Shown here one piece after another: positions 1 to 9,903 of a stretch of DNA of 64,000 nt. The position numbers and the translations under genes were made by a program. Source of the stretch: an uncultured Oscillibacter sp. (GTDB lineage Bacteria; Bacillota; Clostridia; Oscillospirales; Oscillospiraceae); the NCBI GenBank assembly GCA_900544615.1, contig UQVS01000004.1:1-64000 (forward strand), given 5' to 3'. Numbering within the stretch: position 1 is the stretch's first letter; every line of letters begins with the position of its first letter. The notes under the pieces were generated by a model. The model was not told where the DNA came from, made no database searches, and was given only the letters and a program-made list of their open reading frames with translations.

Positions 1-648
1 GGTGCCGTTGCCGGGCAGAGCGATGCCGATGGCTTCGCACAGGCAGTTCATGCTGTTGGCGGTGTACATACCGGAGCAGCTGCCGCAGCTGGGGCAGCAG
101 TTCTGGGTACACTCCTCCAGCTTTTCTTCGGAGATCATCCCTGCCTTATAGGAGCCGACCGCCTCGAACATTTTGGAGAGGCTGACCTCCTGCCCGTCAT
201 AGGTGCCGGCCAGCATGGGGCCGCCGGAGCAGACCACTGCGGGGACGTTCATCCGCACGGCGGCCATGACCATACCGGGGACGATCTTGTCGCAGTTGGG
301 AACCAGCACACAGCCGTCGAACTGGTGAGCCATGAACATGGTTTCCACGCTGTCGCAGATCAGCTCCCGGCTGGCCAGAGAGTACTTCATACCCACATGG
401 CCCATGGCGATGCCGTCGCACACGCCGATGGCCGGCACCATGAAGGGCGTGCCGCCCGCGGCCTCAATGCCCGCCTTCACGGCGTCGGTGAGCTTATCCA
501 GATTCATGTGGCCGGGAACGATGTCGCTGTGGGCGCTGACCACGGCGATGAGGGGCTTTTCCAGATCTTCGGGTGTATAGCCCAGCGCGTAAAAGAGACT
601 GCGGTTTGGCGCCCGCTCGGCGCCCTTTGTCACGTTATCGCTACGCAT
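1..648 (-). CDS. ilvD: Dihydroxy-acid dehydratase, N-terminal 216 residues (runs off left edge)
   Basis: Catalyses dehydration of 2,3-dihydroxy-3-methyl acids to 2-keto acids in valine, isoleucine and leucine synthesis; cytosolic iron-sulfur enzyme. Only about 40% of the usual ~555 residues is present because the gene continues past base 1. Visible family motifs are VVSAHSD and VPGH near residues 37-47, VCDGIAMGH near 76-84, NCDKIVPGM near 118-126 and CPSCGSCSGMYTAN near 185-198; the cysteines at about 119 and 188/191 fit cluster ligands. The ATG at 648 has a purine-rich ribosome site (AAGAGGAAA) upstream. It lies 106 bases after ilvC on the same strand, so it is probably co-transcribed and under the ilvC T-box. 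Confidence 0.96.
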   Translation of the reverse strand, partial: MRSDNVTKGAERAPNRSLFYALGYTPEDLEKPLIAVVSAHSDIVPGHMNLDKLTDAVKAGIEAAGGTPFMVPAIGVCDGIAMGHVGMKYSLASRELICDSVETMFMAHQFDGCVLVPNCDKIVPGMVMAAVRMNVPAVVCSGGPMLAGTYDGQEVSLSKMFEAVGSYKAGMISEEKLEECTQNCCPSCGSCSGMYTANSMNCLCEAIGIALPGNGT

Positions 649-696
649 TGCGTTTTCCTCTTTTTCCTTATAGTTTCCTGTGTCTTTAAGAATCGA

Positions 697-722
697 AGGC
701 CGGGAGCCATGGCCCCCGGCCT
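697..722 (-). other. ilvC-ilvD intergenic hairpin
   Basis: A near-perfect inverted repeat (GGCCGGG...CCCGGCC) sits in the gap between ilvC and ilvD. On the transcribed (minus) strand it is not followed by a clear T-run, so it is more likely an mRNA processing or stability hairpin, or a weak attenuator, than a full terminator. Confidence 0.4.
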
Positions 723-754
723 CCGGCCTGTCGATCCCGCAAAATGAAGTGCGC

Positions 755-1774
<1,020 letters not shown>

Positions 1775-1874
1775 AATTTTTTCTCCTTTTTCTTTCCGTT
1801 GATGTTTGTTCAGGTATGAATGTCGGATAAGAATATCCGGGCGGTTCCGGCCGGATCTGACACGGCAGAAAACC

Positions 1875-2150
1875 AAAAACGCCTTTGCCTCTTGCAAATC
1901 AAGAGGCAAAGGCGTCAAATAATCCTTCGCGGTACCACTCTTGTTAACGATGCGTCGCCGCACCGCCATCTCATCAGGCTCCGACAAGCCCTGCACTGTA
2001 ACGGGTGCGTCCGGCTCTGCCTAAACGTAATTTCAGCAGGCTACTCCGGGATGATTTCATCCATCTCCGACGCTTGTTGCCTTGCACCGACCGGCAATTC
2101 TCTGAAAGCGGAGCGAAGCGGATTACTTGTTCCCTTCATCGTATTTGGTA
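1875..2150 (-). promoter_or_regulatory. T-box leader upstream of ilvC (probable Ile specifier)
   Basis: Minus-strand leader of a tRNA-sensing T-box. The conserved T-box segment AAGAGTGGTACCGCG lies at 1928-1942 and is followed by a long terminator hairpin (arms 1879-1894 and 1900-1915) and a U-run. Upstream are the purine-rich stem I start and a GAGTAG element. A candidate specifier AUC (bases 2055-2053) lies six bases before GAGTAG, which would make it respond to uncharged tRNA-Ile. The specifier is inferred from alignment with the leuA leader, not from a folded model. Confidence 0.88.
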
Positions 2151-2156
2151 AGAGCG

Positions 2157-2185
2157 ATTTTGCCACAGAAATTTGCAAATGTCAA
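2157..2185 (-). promoter_or_regulatory. Promoter for the ilvC T-box leader
   Basis: Minus-strand -35 TTGACA (2185-2180), 17-bp spacer, -10 CAAAAT (2162-2157). The -35 is perfect and the -10 weak. Its position just before the T-box start supports a separate ilvCD transcript downstream of the leu genes. Confidence 0.6.
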
Positions 2186-2216
2186 GTATATTTTTTCTAA
2201 TGGCTGTCATAAGTGG

Positions 2217-3287
2217 TCAGATGCGGCTGCGGATTTCCGCACCCATCTCCCGGCAGCCCACCAGCCTGCAGCCCTGCCGCATGATGTCGCCGCAGCGGAT
2301 GCCGGCCTTCAGCGTCTCGTCCACAGCCCGCTCGATGGCGTCTGCCTCGGCGGCCATGTCGAAGCTGTAGCGCAGCATCATGGCGGCGGCCAGCACGGTG
2401 CCGATGGGGTTCGCCTTATCCTGCCCGGCAATGTCCGGCGCGGAGCCGTGGATCGGCTCATAGAGGCCCCGGCTGCCCTCGCCCATGCTGGAGGAGGGGA
2501 TCATGCCGATGGAGCCGGTGATCTGGCTGGCCTCGTCGGAGAGAATGTCGCCGAAGAGGTTTTCCGTAACGATCACGTCGAACTGGCTGGGGTCCCGGAC
2601 GATCTGCATGGCGGCGTTGTCCACATACATATGCAGCAGCTCCACATCGGGGTACTCCCTGGCCACCTCGGTGACGTTTTTGCGCCACAGGCGGGAGGTG
2701 TCCAGCACGTTGGCCTTGTCGATGGACGTGACCCGCTTCCGGCGCTTCTGCGCCATCTGGAAGGCCACATGGGCCACCCGGCGGATCTCATGCTCGGAGT
2801 AGGCCATGATGTCCGTGGCCTTCTGCTCGCCGTCCGCTTCCTCTGTGCGGTGCTCACCGAAGTACACGCCGCCGATCAGCTCCCGCACCACCACAAAGTC
2901 GATGCCGCGGGCCGCGATATCCGCCCGGAGGGGGCAGGCGTCGGACAGCTCGGAGAACATCCGGGCGGGACGGATATTTGTATAGAGCTTCATAGCGCCC
3001 CGCAGCTTGAGAAGTCCCCGTTCGGGACGGTTGGCGGAGGGCTGGTCATCCCACTTGGGGCCACCCACCGCGCCCAGCAGAACGCTGTCGGCCTTCAGAC
3101 AGGTTTCCAGACTGGAATTCGGCAGAGGGACGCCGAAGGCGTCAATGGCGTTGCCGCCCATGGGGGCGTCCACATAGGTGAAGGTGTGGCCGAATTTTTC
3201 AGCCACCGTATCCAGAATCTTGACGGTCTCCCCTACGATCTCAGGGCCGATGCCGTCTCCCTTGATGACTGCGATGGTCTTGTTCAT
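2217..3287 (-). CDS. leuB: 3-isopropylmalate dehydrogenase
   Basis: NAD-dependent oxidative decarboxylation of 3-isopropylmalate, third step of leucine synthesis; homodimer in the cytosol. At 356 residues it matches the family. It shows KGDGIGPEIV near the N-terminus, the RELIGGVYFGE segment with the catalytic Tyr, and VTENLFGDILSDEASQITGS carrying the metal-binding Asp residues, then the NAD site HGSAPDIAGQDKANP. The ATG at 3287 overlaps the end of leuD by four bases, indicating translational coupling in leuACDB. Confidence 0.97.
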   Translation of the reverse strand: MNKTIAVIKGDGIGPEIVGETVKILDTVAEKFGHTFTYVDAPMGGNAIDAFGVPLPNSSLETCLKADSVLLGAVGGPKWDDQPSANRPERGLLKLRGAMKLYTNIRPARMFSELSDACPLRADIAARGIDFVVVRELIGGVYFGEHRTEEADGEQKATDIMAYSEHEIRRVAHVAFQMAQKRRKRVTSIDKANVLDTSRLWRKNVTEVAREYPDVELLHMYVDNAAMQIVRDPSQFDVIVTENLFGDILSDEASQITGSIGMIPSSSMGEGSRGLYEPIHGSAPDIAGQDKANPIGTVLAAAMMLRYSFDMAAEADAIERAVDETLKAGIRCGDIMRQGCRLVGCREMGAEIRSRI

Positions 3288-3781
3288 TGCGCTGCCTCCT
3301 TGTCCTTCAGGGAGGCCATCAGGCCGCCCTTGGCGATCATGTCCTTGATAAACGGCGGAAAGGGTTCCGCCTGATAGCTGACGCCTTTAGTAACGTCGGT
3401 GATCACGCCGGTGTCGAAGTCCACCGTCACCTCGTCGCCGTCGTCGATCCCGGCGCTGGCGGCGGGACACTCCAGAATGGCAAGGCCGATGTTGATGGCG
3501 TTGCGGTAGAAGATGCGGGCGAAATTGGCGGCGATCACGCAGCTGATGCCGCTGGCCTTGATGGCCACCGGCGCGTGTTCACGGGAGGAACCGCAGCCGA
3601 AGTTGACGCCTGCCACCATGATGTCGCCGTCCTTGACTTTGTGGATAAACTCCTTGTCGATGTCCTCCATGCAGTGGGCGGCCAGCTCCTTGTGGCTCTG
3701 GGTGTTCAGGTACCGGGCGGGGATGATGACGTCCGTATCCACATGATCCCCGTATTTATGGACTATTCCGTGTGCGTTCAT
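3284..3781 (-). CDS. leuD: 3-isopropylmalate dehydratase small subunit
   Basis: Small (swivel-domain) subunit that pairs with LeuC to isomerise 2- to 3-isopropylmalate. It is 165 residues, the usual length for the archaeal/clostridial two-subunit type. The substrate-binding motif GCGSSREHAP is near residues 62-71 and a YLNTQS segment near 24-29 matches the family. Its ATG overlaps the leuC stop by four bases and its stop overlaps the leuB start by four, so the three genes are tightly coupled. Confidence 0.96.
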   Translation of the reverse strand: MNAHGIVHKYGDHVDTDVIIPARYLNTQSHKELAAHCMEDIDKEFIHKVKDGDIMVAGVNFGCGSSREHAPVAIKASGISCVIAANFARIFYRNAINIGLAILECPAASAGIDDGDEVTVDFDTGVITDVTKGVSYQAEPFPPFIKDMIAKGGLMASLKDKEAAQ

Positions 3782-5046
3782 TTGTTCATGACCTCCTCAG
3801 GATGGCAGATATGGCCCGCAATGCCGGATGCGGCCGCCACGGCGGGAGATGCGAGGTATACCTCGCTGTCCACGTGGCCCATGCGGCCCACGAAGTTGCG
3901 GTTGGTGGTGGAGACGCAGCGCTCACCGGCAGCCAGAATGCCCATGTAGCCGCCGAGACAGGGACCGCAGGTGGGGGTAGAGACGATGCAGCCGGCATCC
4001 AGGAAAATGTCGGTGTAGCCCTCATGCATACAGGCCCGGTAGACGCTCTGGGTGGCGGGAATGACGATGCCCCGGACGTTGGGAGCCAGATGATGTCCCT
4101 TCAGAATGGCAGCGGCAGCGGCCATATCCGCCAGCTGGCCGTTGGTGCAGGAGCCGATAACGATCTGGTCGATGGCAATGTCACTGCCCTCCCGCGCACT
4201 GTGGGCATTCTCCGGCAGATGGGGCCATGCCACGGTGCAGTCCACCTGTGAGAGATCGATGTCGATGGTGCGCTCATACTCGGCGTCGGGATCGGCCTCA
4301 AAGGCGGTCCACGGGCGGTTCACCCGGTCCTCCACATAGGCGCGGGTCACATCGTCCACCGGGAAAATGCCGTTTTTGCCGCCGGCCTCAATGGCCATGT
4401 TGCAGATGGTCAGGCGGTCGTAGATGGTCAGGCTGGCCACGCCGGGGCCTGCAAACTCAATGGACTGATACCGTGCGCCGTCCACGCCGATCATGCCGAT
4501 GAGGGTCAAGATCACGTCCTTGCCGGAGACAAAGGGACGGAGCTTGCCGGTGAGGTTGACGCGAATGGCGGAGGGAACCTTGAACCACGTCTCGCCGGCC
4601 GCCATGGCAGCGCCCATATCCGTGGAGCCGACACCGGTGGAGAATGCGCCCAGCGCACCGTAGGTGCAGGTGTGGGAGTCTGCGCCGATGACGGCCTCGC
4701 CGGGGGCTACCAGGCCTTTTTCCGGCAGCAGGGCGTGTTCGATACCCATGGCGCCGACGTCGTAGAAATGGTCGATGTCAAAGCGGCGGGCAAAGGTGCG
4801 GCACTGCTTGCACTGGGTGGCGGATTTGATGTCCTTGTTGGGGGCGAAGTGATCCATCACCATGGCGATGCGGCTCTTGTCGAAAACCTTGCTGAATCCG
4901 GCGGCTTCAAACTCGTTGATGGCCACAGGGGTGGTGATATCGTTGCCCAAAACCAGATCCAGCCTGGCCTGAATCAGCTGTCCGGCCCGCACGCTGTCCA
5001 GTCCCGCGTGCTTGGCCAGAATCTTCTGCGTCATTGTCATTCCCAT
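3778..5046 (-). CDS. leuC: 3-isopropylmalate dehydratase large subunit
   Basis: Aconitase-family [4Fe-4S] large subunit of isopropylmalate isomerase. The 422-residue length is that of the shorter archaeal/clostridial LeuC group. Cluster cysteines are seen in GSCTNGQ near residue 300 and TCGPCLGG near 357-364; DSHTCTYGALG and a C-terminal NRNFVGRMGH segment are further family marks. Three in-frame ATG codons begin the frame (5046, 5040, 5034); the first is used here because GAAGGGAG lies about nine bases upstream. It follows leuA by 15 bases. Confidence 0.96.
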   Translation of the reverse strand: MGMTMTQKILAKHAGLDSVRAGQLIQARLDLVLGNDITTPVAINEFEAAGFSKVFDKSRIAMVMDHFAPNKDIKSATQCKQCRTFARRFDIDHFYDVGAMGIEHALLPEKGLVAPGEAVIGADSHTCTYGALGAFSTGVGSTDMGAAMAAGETWFKVPSAIRVNLTGKLRPFVSGKDVILTLIGMIGVDGARYQSIEFAGPGVASLTIYDRLTICNMAIEAGGKNGIFPVDDVTRAYVEDRVNRPWTAFEADPDAEYERTIDIDLSQVDCTVAWPHLPENAHSAREGSDIAIDQIVIGSCTNGQLADMAAAAAILKGHHLAPNVRGIVIPATQSVYRACMHEGYTDIFLDAGCIVSTPTCGPCLGGYMGILAAGERCVSTTNRNFVGRMGHVDSEVYLASPAVAAASGIAGHICHPEEVMNK

Positions 5047-5061
5047 ATCTCTGTTCTCCCT

Positions 5062-6573
5062 TCAGTTGCCGGATTCCATAATCTTGTTGATGCCGTTGAC
5101 ATAGGCGCGGATGGAGGATTCGATGATGTCCGTGGAAATGCCGGTGCCGGTGCAGGCCCGGCCGTCCGGCAGCGCCACCTTCACCACAGCCTCGCCCACG
5201 GCGTCCTCGCCGTCGGTGACGGCGTTGAGGCTGAAGCTCTCCAGCTTCACATCCATCCCCAGCATCCGGTTGATGGCCTTGAAGGAGGCGTCCAGCGGGC
5301 CGCTGCCGATGGCCACGTCCTCCAGTACCTCATCCCCCCGCTGCAATTTGATGCAGGAGATGTTGGGGACGCCGTGGCCGGTGTTGACCACATGGCTGAC
5401 CAGCTGGCAGTCTCCCTGTACCACGCCCCGGCGATGCAGCACCAGCGCCTCGATGTCCCGGCCGGTGATATTCTTTTTCTTGTCCGCCAGATCCTTGAAG
5501 CGGACGAACACGTTCTCCAGCTCCTCGTCGGTCAGCTCGTAGCCCATGGATTCCAGTTTTTCCCGCAGAGCGTGCTTGCCGGAGTGCTTGCCCAGCACCA
5601 TGGTATTCTGGGGAATGCCCACGTCGGTGGACTTCATGATCTCGTAGGTCTGGGCGTTGGCGATGACGCCGTGCTGATGGATGCCGGACTCGTGGGCAAA
5701 GGCGTTAGCGCCCACAATGGCCTTGCTGGGCGGGATGGGTACGCCGGTGATGTTGCTGAGGAGCTTGCTGGAGCGGTAGATCTGCTTGGTATTGATGCCG
5801 GTTTCCGCCTCATAGAAATCCGCGCGGGTCTGAATGGCCATAGCCAGCTCTTCCAGACTGGCGTTGCCCGCCCGCTCGCCGATGCCGTTGACGGTACATT
5901 CGATCTGGGTCGCGCCTGCCTTGACGCAGGCCAGAGAGTTGGCCACAGCCATGCCCAGATCGTTGTGGCAGTGGACGGAAATATCCGTATGCTCCACGCC
6001 GGTGACATTCTGGCGGAGGTAGGTAATCAGCTCCGCCATTTCCTGAGGCGTGGAGTAGCCCACCGTATCCGGCACGTTCAGGGTGGTGGCGCCAGCGGCT
6101 ACGGCGTTGGAGTAGCACTGGGCCAGAAACGCCCAGTCGGAGCGGGATGCGTCCTCGGCGGAAAACTCAATATCGTCGCAGAAGCTCTTGGCATAGGCCA
6201 CCATTTCGCTGATACGCTGGAGTACCTGCTCCCGCGTCATCCGCAGCTTGTACTCCATGTGGATGTCGCTGGTGGCGAGGAACACATGGATACGGGGGTG
6301 GTTGGCCTCCTTCACAGCGTCCCACGCGGCGTCGATGTCGCCCTTGGTGCAGCGGGCCAGAGAAGCCACGGTGCAGTTCGTCACGGCGGCGGCAATGGCC
6401 TGCACGCTCTTGTGATCCATGGGAGAGGCGATGGCAAAGCCCGCCTCAATGATGTCCACGCCCAGCTTTTCCAGCTGTTTGGCCATCTCGATCTTTTCCG
6501 CCAGATTCATGCTGCATCCGGGGGACTGCTCGCCGTCCCGCAAGGTCGTGTCAAAAATTTTGATTCGTTTCAT
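5062..6573 (-). CDS. leuA: 2-isopropylmalate synthase
   Basis: Condenses acetyl-CoA with 2-ketoisovalerate, the committed step of leucine synthesis. The 503 residues hold an N-terminal HMGL-type TIM barrel (DTTLRDGEQSPG at residues 8-19, metal-binding HCHNDLGMA) followed by the C-terminal LeuA dimer/allosteric domain, so leucine feedback is expected. The frame is open into the upstream T-box, but the ATG at 6573 has GGAGG about eight bases ahead and begins the conserved MKRIKIFDTTLRDG. It is first in the leuACDB operon behind its own promoter and T-box. Confidence 0.97.
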   Translation of the reverse strand: MKRIKIFDTTLRDGEQSPGCSMNLAEKIEMAKQLEKLGVDIIEAGFAIASPMDHKSVQAIAAAVTNCTVASLARCTKGDIDAAWDAVKEANHPRIHVFLATSDIHMEYKLRMTREQVLQRISEMVAYAKSFCDDIEFSAEDASRSDWAFLAQCYSNAVAAGATTLNVPDTVGYSTPQEMAELITYLRQNVTGVEHTDISVHCHNDLGMAVANSLACVKAGATQIECTVNGIGERAGNASLEELAMAIQTRADFYEAETGINTKQIYRSSKLLSNITGVPIPPSKAIVGANAFAHESGIHQHGVIANAQTYEIMKSTDVGIPQNTMVLGKHSGKHALREKLESMGYELTDEELENVFVRFKDLADKKKNITGRDIEALVLHRRGVVQGDCQLVSHVVNTGHGVPNISCIKLQRGDEVLEDVAIGSGPLDASFKAINRMLGMDVKLESFSLNAVTDGEDAVGEAVVKVALPDGRACTGTGISTDIIESSIRAYVNGINKIMESGN

Positions 6574-6611
6574 CTTTCCGTTCCTCCTGCTTGTTTTTCT
6601 CCTTAAACGAC

Positions 6612-6890
6612 AAAAAAGCCTTCGTCTCTTCCTGTCGAAGAGACGAAAGCTCAAAACTTCCGCGGTACCACTCTCATTGGCATAGCTGCCCACTTCCGGC
6701 ATCAGCCTGACCCACGTCAGACGAATCCGCCTCTTTGGTAACGGTGAGGAAATCCGGCTCCGCCTAAACACAGGTCTCAGCGAAGCTACTCAGGGGCCAG
6801 TGACATCGTTCCGCTCTGCGCTGCCTCGCAGCATCCGGCAGCTCTCTGAAGCGTCTGCGGAAGGAATTTTTCCCCGTCATCGTATTTGCG
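6612..6890 (-). promoter_or_regulatory. T-box leader upstream of leuA (probable Leu specifier)
   Basis: Minus-strand T-box. The conserved AGAGTGGTACCGCG segment is at 6661-6674; the competing terminator uses arms 6618-6631 and 6637-6650 with a U-run at 6617-6612. Stem I features (AGAGAGCTGCCGG, then GAGTAG) lie upstream. A CUG triplet at 6800-6798 has the same six-base distance to GAGTAG as the AUC in the ilvC leader, pointing to tRNA-Leu sensing. The specifier is tentative. Confidence 0.9.
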
Positions 6891-6912
6891 TGATATGAAT
6901 TGCGATGGAGTC

Positions 6913-6941
6913 ATGATACCTGAAAGCGGCAGGCTTGTCAA
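6913..6941 (-). promoter_or_regulatory. Promoter for leuACDB
   Basis: Minus-strand -35 TTGACA (6941-6936), 17-bp spacer and -10 TATCAT (6918-6913). This near-consensus housekeeping promoter lies just upstream of the T-box, so control is expected by premature termination rather than initiation. Confidence 0.8.
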
Positions 6942-7081
6942 GCGGCAAATCCGTTTTTAACCATATTACCAGAATCTCTTGGAACTTCCCTGGCAAATTT
7001 TGTGCCTTTCCCGGCAGACGGTTTGCCCGTTCCCTTCACACACGCGGCCGGGAACGGGGCGCAGACCTGCCGCGGCACAGG

Positions 7082-7113
7082 AAAAGAGTGCGCCGCAATT
7101 TTGCGGCGCACTC
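7082..7113 (-). terminator. Terminator after the TRAP/dehydrogenase operon
   Basis: Perfect GC-rich inverted repeat (GAGTGCGCCGC with its complement) followed on the minus strand by TTTT. It lies 28 bases past the stop of the gene at 7141-8028 and closes the operon that starts at 10932. Confidence 0.85.
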
Positions 7114-7140
7114 CTCGGATCTCAAAAATTCAGGAAACGG

Positions 7141-8028
7141 TCACTTATCCTCCGAACCAACCTTGACATCCATCTTGGCTTCAAAGTACTTGACCATACC
7201 GGCCTGATCGATGTCAATATAGCCGTTATCGCCCATCCACTCCATGATCTGCATGGTGATATCCGTAACAGGCGTGTCCACGCCCAGCTTGTGGGCGAAG
7301 TGCTTGGCATTGTGGATGTCCTTCAGATGGACAGCAATGCGCGCGCCCGGCTCATAGTCCCGGTGGATAATCTTAGGCACCTTGTTGTCGTACAGCGGGC
7401 CGCCTGCAAAGCCGCAGCGGGTGGCGTCGAACGTGGTTTGCAGGTCGATGCCTGCCTTGGCGGCAAACGCGTAGCCCTCGGCAATGGCGGACAGGTACGC
7501 ACCGGCGACCATGTTGTTCACCAGCTTGGTAATGCTGCCGCTGGCAGACCCGCCGGTATAAACGGGATGGCCCATGCACTCCAGCAGGGGCTTCACTTCC
7601 TCGAATACCGCCTTGTCGCCGCCGGTCATGATCGCCAGCGTGCCGGCAATGGCCATGGGATTGCCGCCGCTGACGGGAGAATCCAGCAGGTGCATTCCGG
7701 CCGCTTCGACTTCGGGATACAGCTCCTGAATGATATCCGGCGCGGTGGAATCCAGATCCAGAATGATATTGCCGGGTTTGCCGTACTGCACGGCCTGCTT
7801 GATGGAATTGATGATGATGGGGTGCGTGGGGAGCATCTGCATAATGACGTCGCAGGTCTTGTAGATGTCCACAGGATCGGAGGTGGTCTCGCCGCCGGCA
7901 GCAGCGAACTGATCCAGACGGGCCTGCGCCACGTCAAAGCCCAGAACAGGGTAGCCGCTCTTCTTCAGCACGTTCAGGGCCATAGGCAAACCCATAACAC
8001 CCAGACCCAAGAAACCAATTTTTTTCAT
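7141..8028 (-). CDS. 3-hydroxyisobutyrate / 2-hydroxy-3-oxopropionate reductase family dehydrogenase
   Basis: NAD(P)-dependent beta-hydroxyacid dehydrogenase, 295 residues, the family's normal size. The N-terminal Rossmann site is GFLGLGVMG (about 4-12); the substrate signature DSPVSGGNPMAIAGTLAIM is near 118-136; the catalytic Lys lies in SITKLVNNM near 168-176. It is the last gene of an operon with a TRAP transporter, so it probably processes the imported acid (tartronate semialdehyde, 3-hydroxyisobutyrate or a related compound). The exact substrate cannot be told from sequence. Confidence 0.9.
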   Translation of the reverse strand: MKKIGFLGLGVMGLPMALNVLKKSGYPVLGFDVAQARLDQFAAAGGETTSDPVDIYKTCDVIMQMLPTHPIIINSIKQAVQYGKPGNIILDLDSTAPDIIQELYPEVEAAGMHLLDSPVSGGNPMAIAGTLAIMTGGDKAVFEEVKPLLECMGHPVYTGGSASGSITKLVNNMVAGAYLSAIAEGYAFAAKAGIDLQTTFDATRCGFAGGPLYDNKVPKIIHRDYEPGARIAVHLKDIHNAKHFAHKLGVDTPVTDITMQIMEWMGDNGYIDIDQAGMVKYFEAKMDVKVGSEDK

Positions 8029-8045
8029 GTTTGATACCTTCCTTC

Positions 8046-9323
8046 TTAAGTCTTAATCATGCTAGGCAGCCATGTGGTCAGCGCGGGGATATAGGTGATC
8101 AGCATCAGGACGATCACGGAGATCAGCAGCATGGGCATCATGGCTTTCAGCGCTTTCATCAGGCGGGTCTTGGCGATCTGGTTGCAGATCAGCAGGCACA
8201 GGCCCACAGGAGGCGTGACCAGGCCAATGCACAGGTTGAAGCTCATGACGATACCGAACTGCAGGGCGTCAATATTGAACGCGGTGAGCAGCGGCGTCAG
8301 GATGGGGGTCATCATAATAATGGCGGCATTGGCCTCCATCAGCATACCGATGATCAGGAACAGGAGGTTCAGCAGCAGCAAAATCACGATGCGGTTGCTG
8401 GTGATGCTGGTGAACACATCCAGCAGCTGCTGCGGCAGGCCGGAAGTGACCACCACATAGCTGGAAGCCTTGGAAAGACCGACCATCATCATGATGGTGG
8501 CCGTGGAGACGGAGGCCTCCACAAACACCTGCGGCAGTTCGGAGAGCTTCATGTCGCGGTAAACGGTCAGGCTGATGATCAGCGCGTAGACCACAGCCAC
8601 AGCCGCAGCCTCAGTGGGGGTGAAAATGCCGCCGAAAATGCCGCCCAGAATGATGATGGGCATCAGCAGCGCCCAGATGCCTTCCTTGAAGGCGTGGCCG
8701 ATCTGCTTGGGCGTCTGCTTTTCGTGGGCAGGCAGGTTCTTTCTCTTGCCGTAGACCAGCGCATAGACGATCAGGCTGCCGGCCAGCAGAATACCGGGGA
8801 TCACAGAACCCATGAACAGCTGAGACACCGATACGTTGGTGATGGAGGCATACACGATCAGGGTGATGGAGGGGGGGATGATGGGGCCGAGGATTGAGGA
8901 AATGGATGCAATCGCGGTGGAAAACTCGCTGGGATAGCCCTCGCGCTGCATGGCGGGAATGGTGATGCCGCCGATGGCGGAGGCCGTAGCCACGCCAGAG
9001 CCGGAAATGGCGCCGAACAGCGCGGAGGCCAGAACCGTCACCACGGCGACGCTGCCGCGGATCCAGCCGATAATGGCGTTGGCTATGTCAATGAGCTTCA
9101 CCGTGATGCTGCGGGACATGATGTTGCCCGCCAAAATGAAGAACGGGATCGCCAGCAGTGAGGAGGAGTTCATACCGGCAAACAGTTTCTGGGGCAGAAC
9201 CAGAGCGGGCATACCCGCCATATTCAGCGCAGCCAGCGTGCCGATTCCCAGAGCGATGTAGATGGGGAAGCCCAGAAAAGCCAACCCCAGCAGAAGAATG
9301 ATTACCAACAGACCTGCGTTCAT
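8046..9323 (-). CDS. dctM: TRAP transporter large permease subunit
   Basis: DctM-family membrane protein of 425 residues with about a dozen hydrophobic segments, the ion-coupled transport channel of a tripartite ATP-independent periplasmic-type transporter. Features include repeated glycine-rich loops such as GLAFLGFPIYIALG and SGSGVATASAIGG, and TPILTPLLTAFNID near the C-terminus. The ATG overlaps the end of dctQ by four bases, and the downstream dehydrogenase follows by 17 bases. Confidence 0.95.
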   Translation of the reverse strand: MNAGLLVIILLLGLAFLGFPIYIALGIGTLAALNMAGMPALVLPQKLFAGMNSSSLLAIPFFILAGNIMSRSITVKLIDIANAIIGWIRGSVAVVTVLASALFGAISGSGVATASAIGGITIPAMQREGYPSEFSTAIASISSILGPIIPPSITLIVYASITNVSVSQLFMGSVIPGILLAGSLIVYALVYGKRKNLPAHEKQTPKQIGHAFKEGIWALLMPIIILGGIFGGIFTPTEAAAVAVVYALIISLTVYRDMKLSELPQVFVEASVSTATIMMMVGLSKASSYVVVTSGLPQQLLDVFTSITSNRIVILLLLNLLFLIIGMLMEANAAIIMMTPILTPLLTAFNIDALQFGIVMSFNLCIGLVTPPVGLCLLICNQIAKTRLMKALKAMMPMLLISVIVLMLITYIPALTTWLPSMIKT

Positions 9324-9823
9324 TGATCAGACACCTCCTTGGGATGGACCAGCGCCTCGACAGACTTGAGGATCACCTCAATGGACGTCAGGATCATCAG
9401 CGCAACACCGATGGGGATGCTGGCATATGGAATGGACATGGGGATCTTCAGGCCCGGCGTGACGTTGGCGGCGCCGGTGGCGCACAAGCCCAGAGAATAC
9501 TGGAACAGCAGCACCATAAAGCCAATCCCGGCGATGGTGGAAATGATGGTGAAAATGTGCTTCACGCGCTCGCTGAAAAGATTGATGAGAATATCGATCT
9601 GCATATGGCTGTTGCGGCGGACAGCGATGGCGGCAGCCAGCATGACATTCAGGATAAACAGGTAGCGCGCCAGCTCCTCGCTCCACGCATTGGGGTTGGA
9701 GAACACATAGCGCAGAATGACCTGATAGACCATGATAATGACCATGACAAAGACGGAGACGGCCAGGATGACCTTTTCCACCCATTCCAACAGGTCAAGG
9801 AATTTTGAATAAAGCTTGATCAT
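9320..9823 (-). CDS. dctQ: TRAP transporter small permease subunit
   Basis: DctQ-family protein, 167 residues, four predicted membrane helices (for example residues about 18-36 and 49-67). The family signature RYVFSNPNAWSEELARYLF is near 38-56. It helps couple the binding protein to DctM. It is followed with a four-base overlap by dctM and lies 80 bases after dctP. Confidence 0.94.
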   Translation of the reverse strand: MIKLYSKFLDLLEWVEKVILAVSVFVMVIIMVYQVILRYVFSNPNAWSEELARYLFILNVMLAAAIAVRRNSHMQIDILINLFSERVKHIFTIISTIAGIGFMVLLFQYSLGLCATGAANVTPGLKIPMSIPYASIPIGVALMILTSIEVILKSVEALVHPKEVSDQ

Positions 9824-9903
9824 GAAATTGATTCACCTCATTGAAGAATTGCCGGCCCGCAGACGCGGACCACGGGCCGGCGGGGATTGGTTGAGAGTGG
9901 TGA

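Noticed and set aside
4672..6606. 644-codon open frame on the plus strand opposite leuA/leuC
   Set aside because: It mirrors highly G/C-biased real genes; no ribosome site or family match, and leuA and leuC on the other strand are certain.
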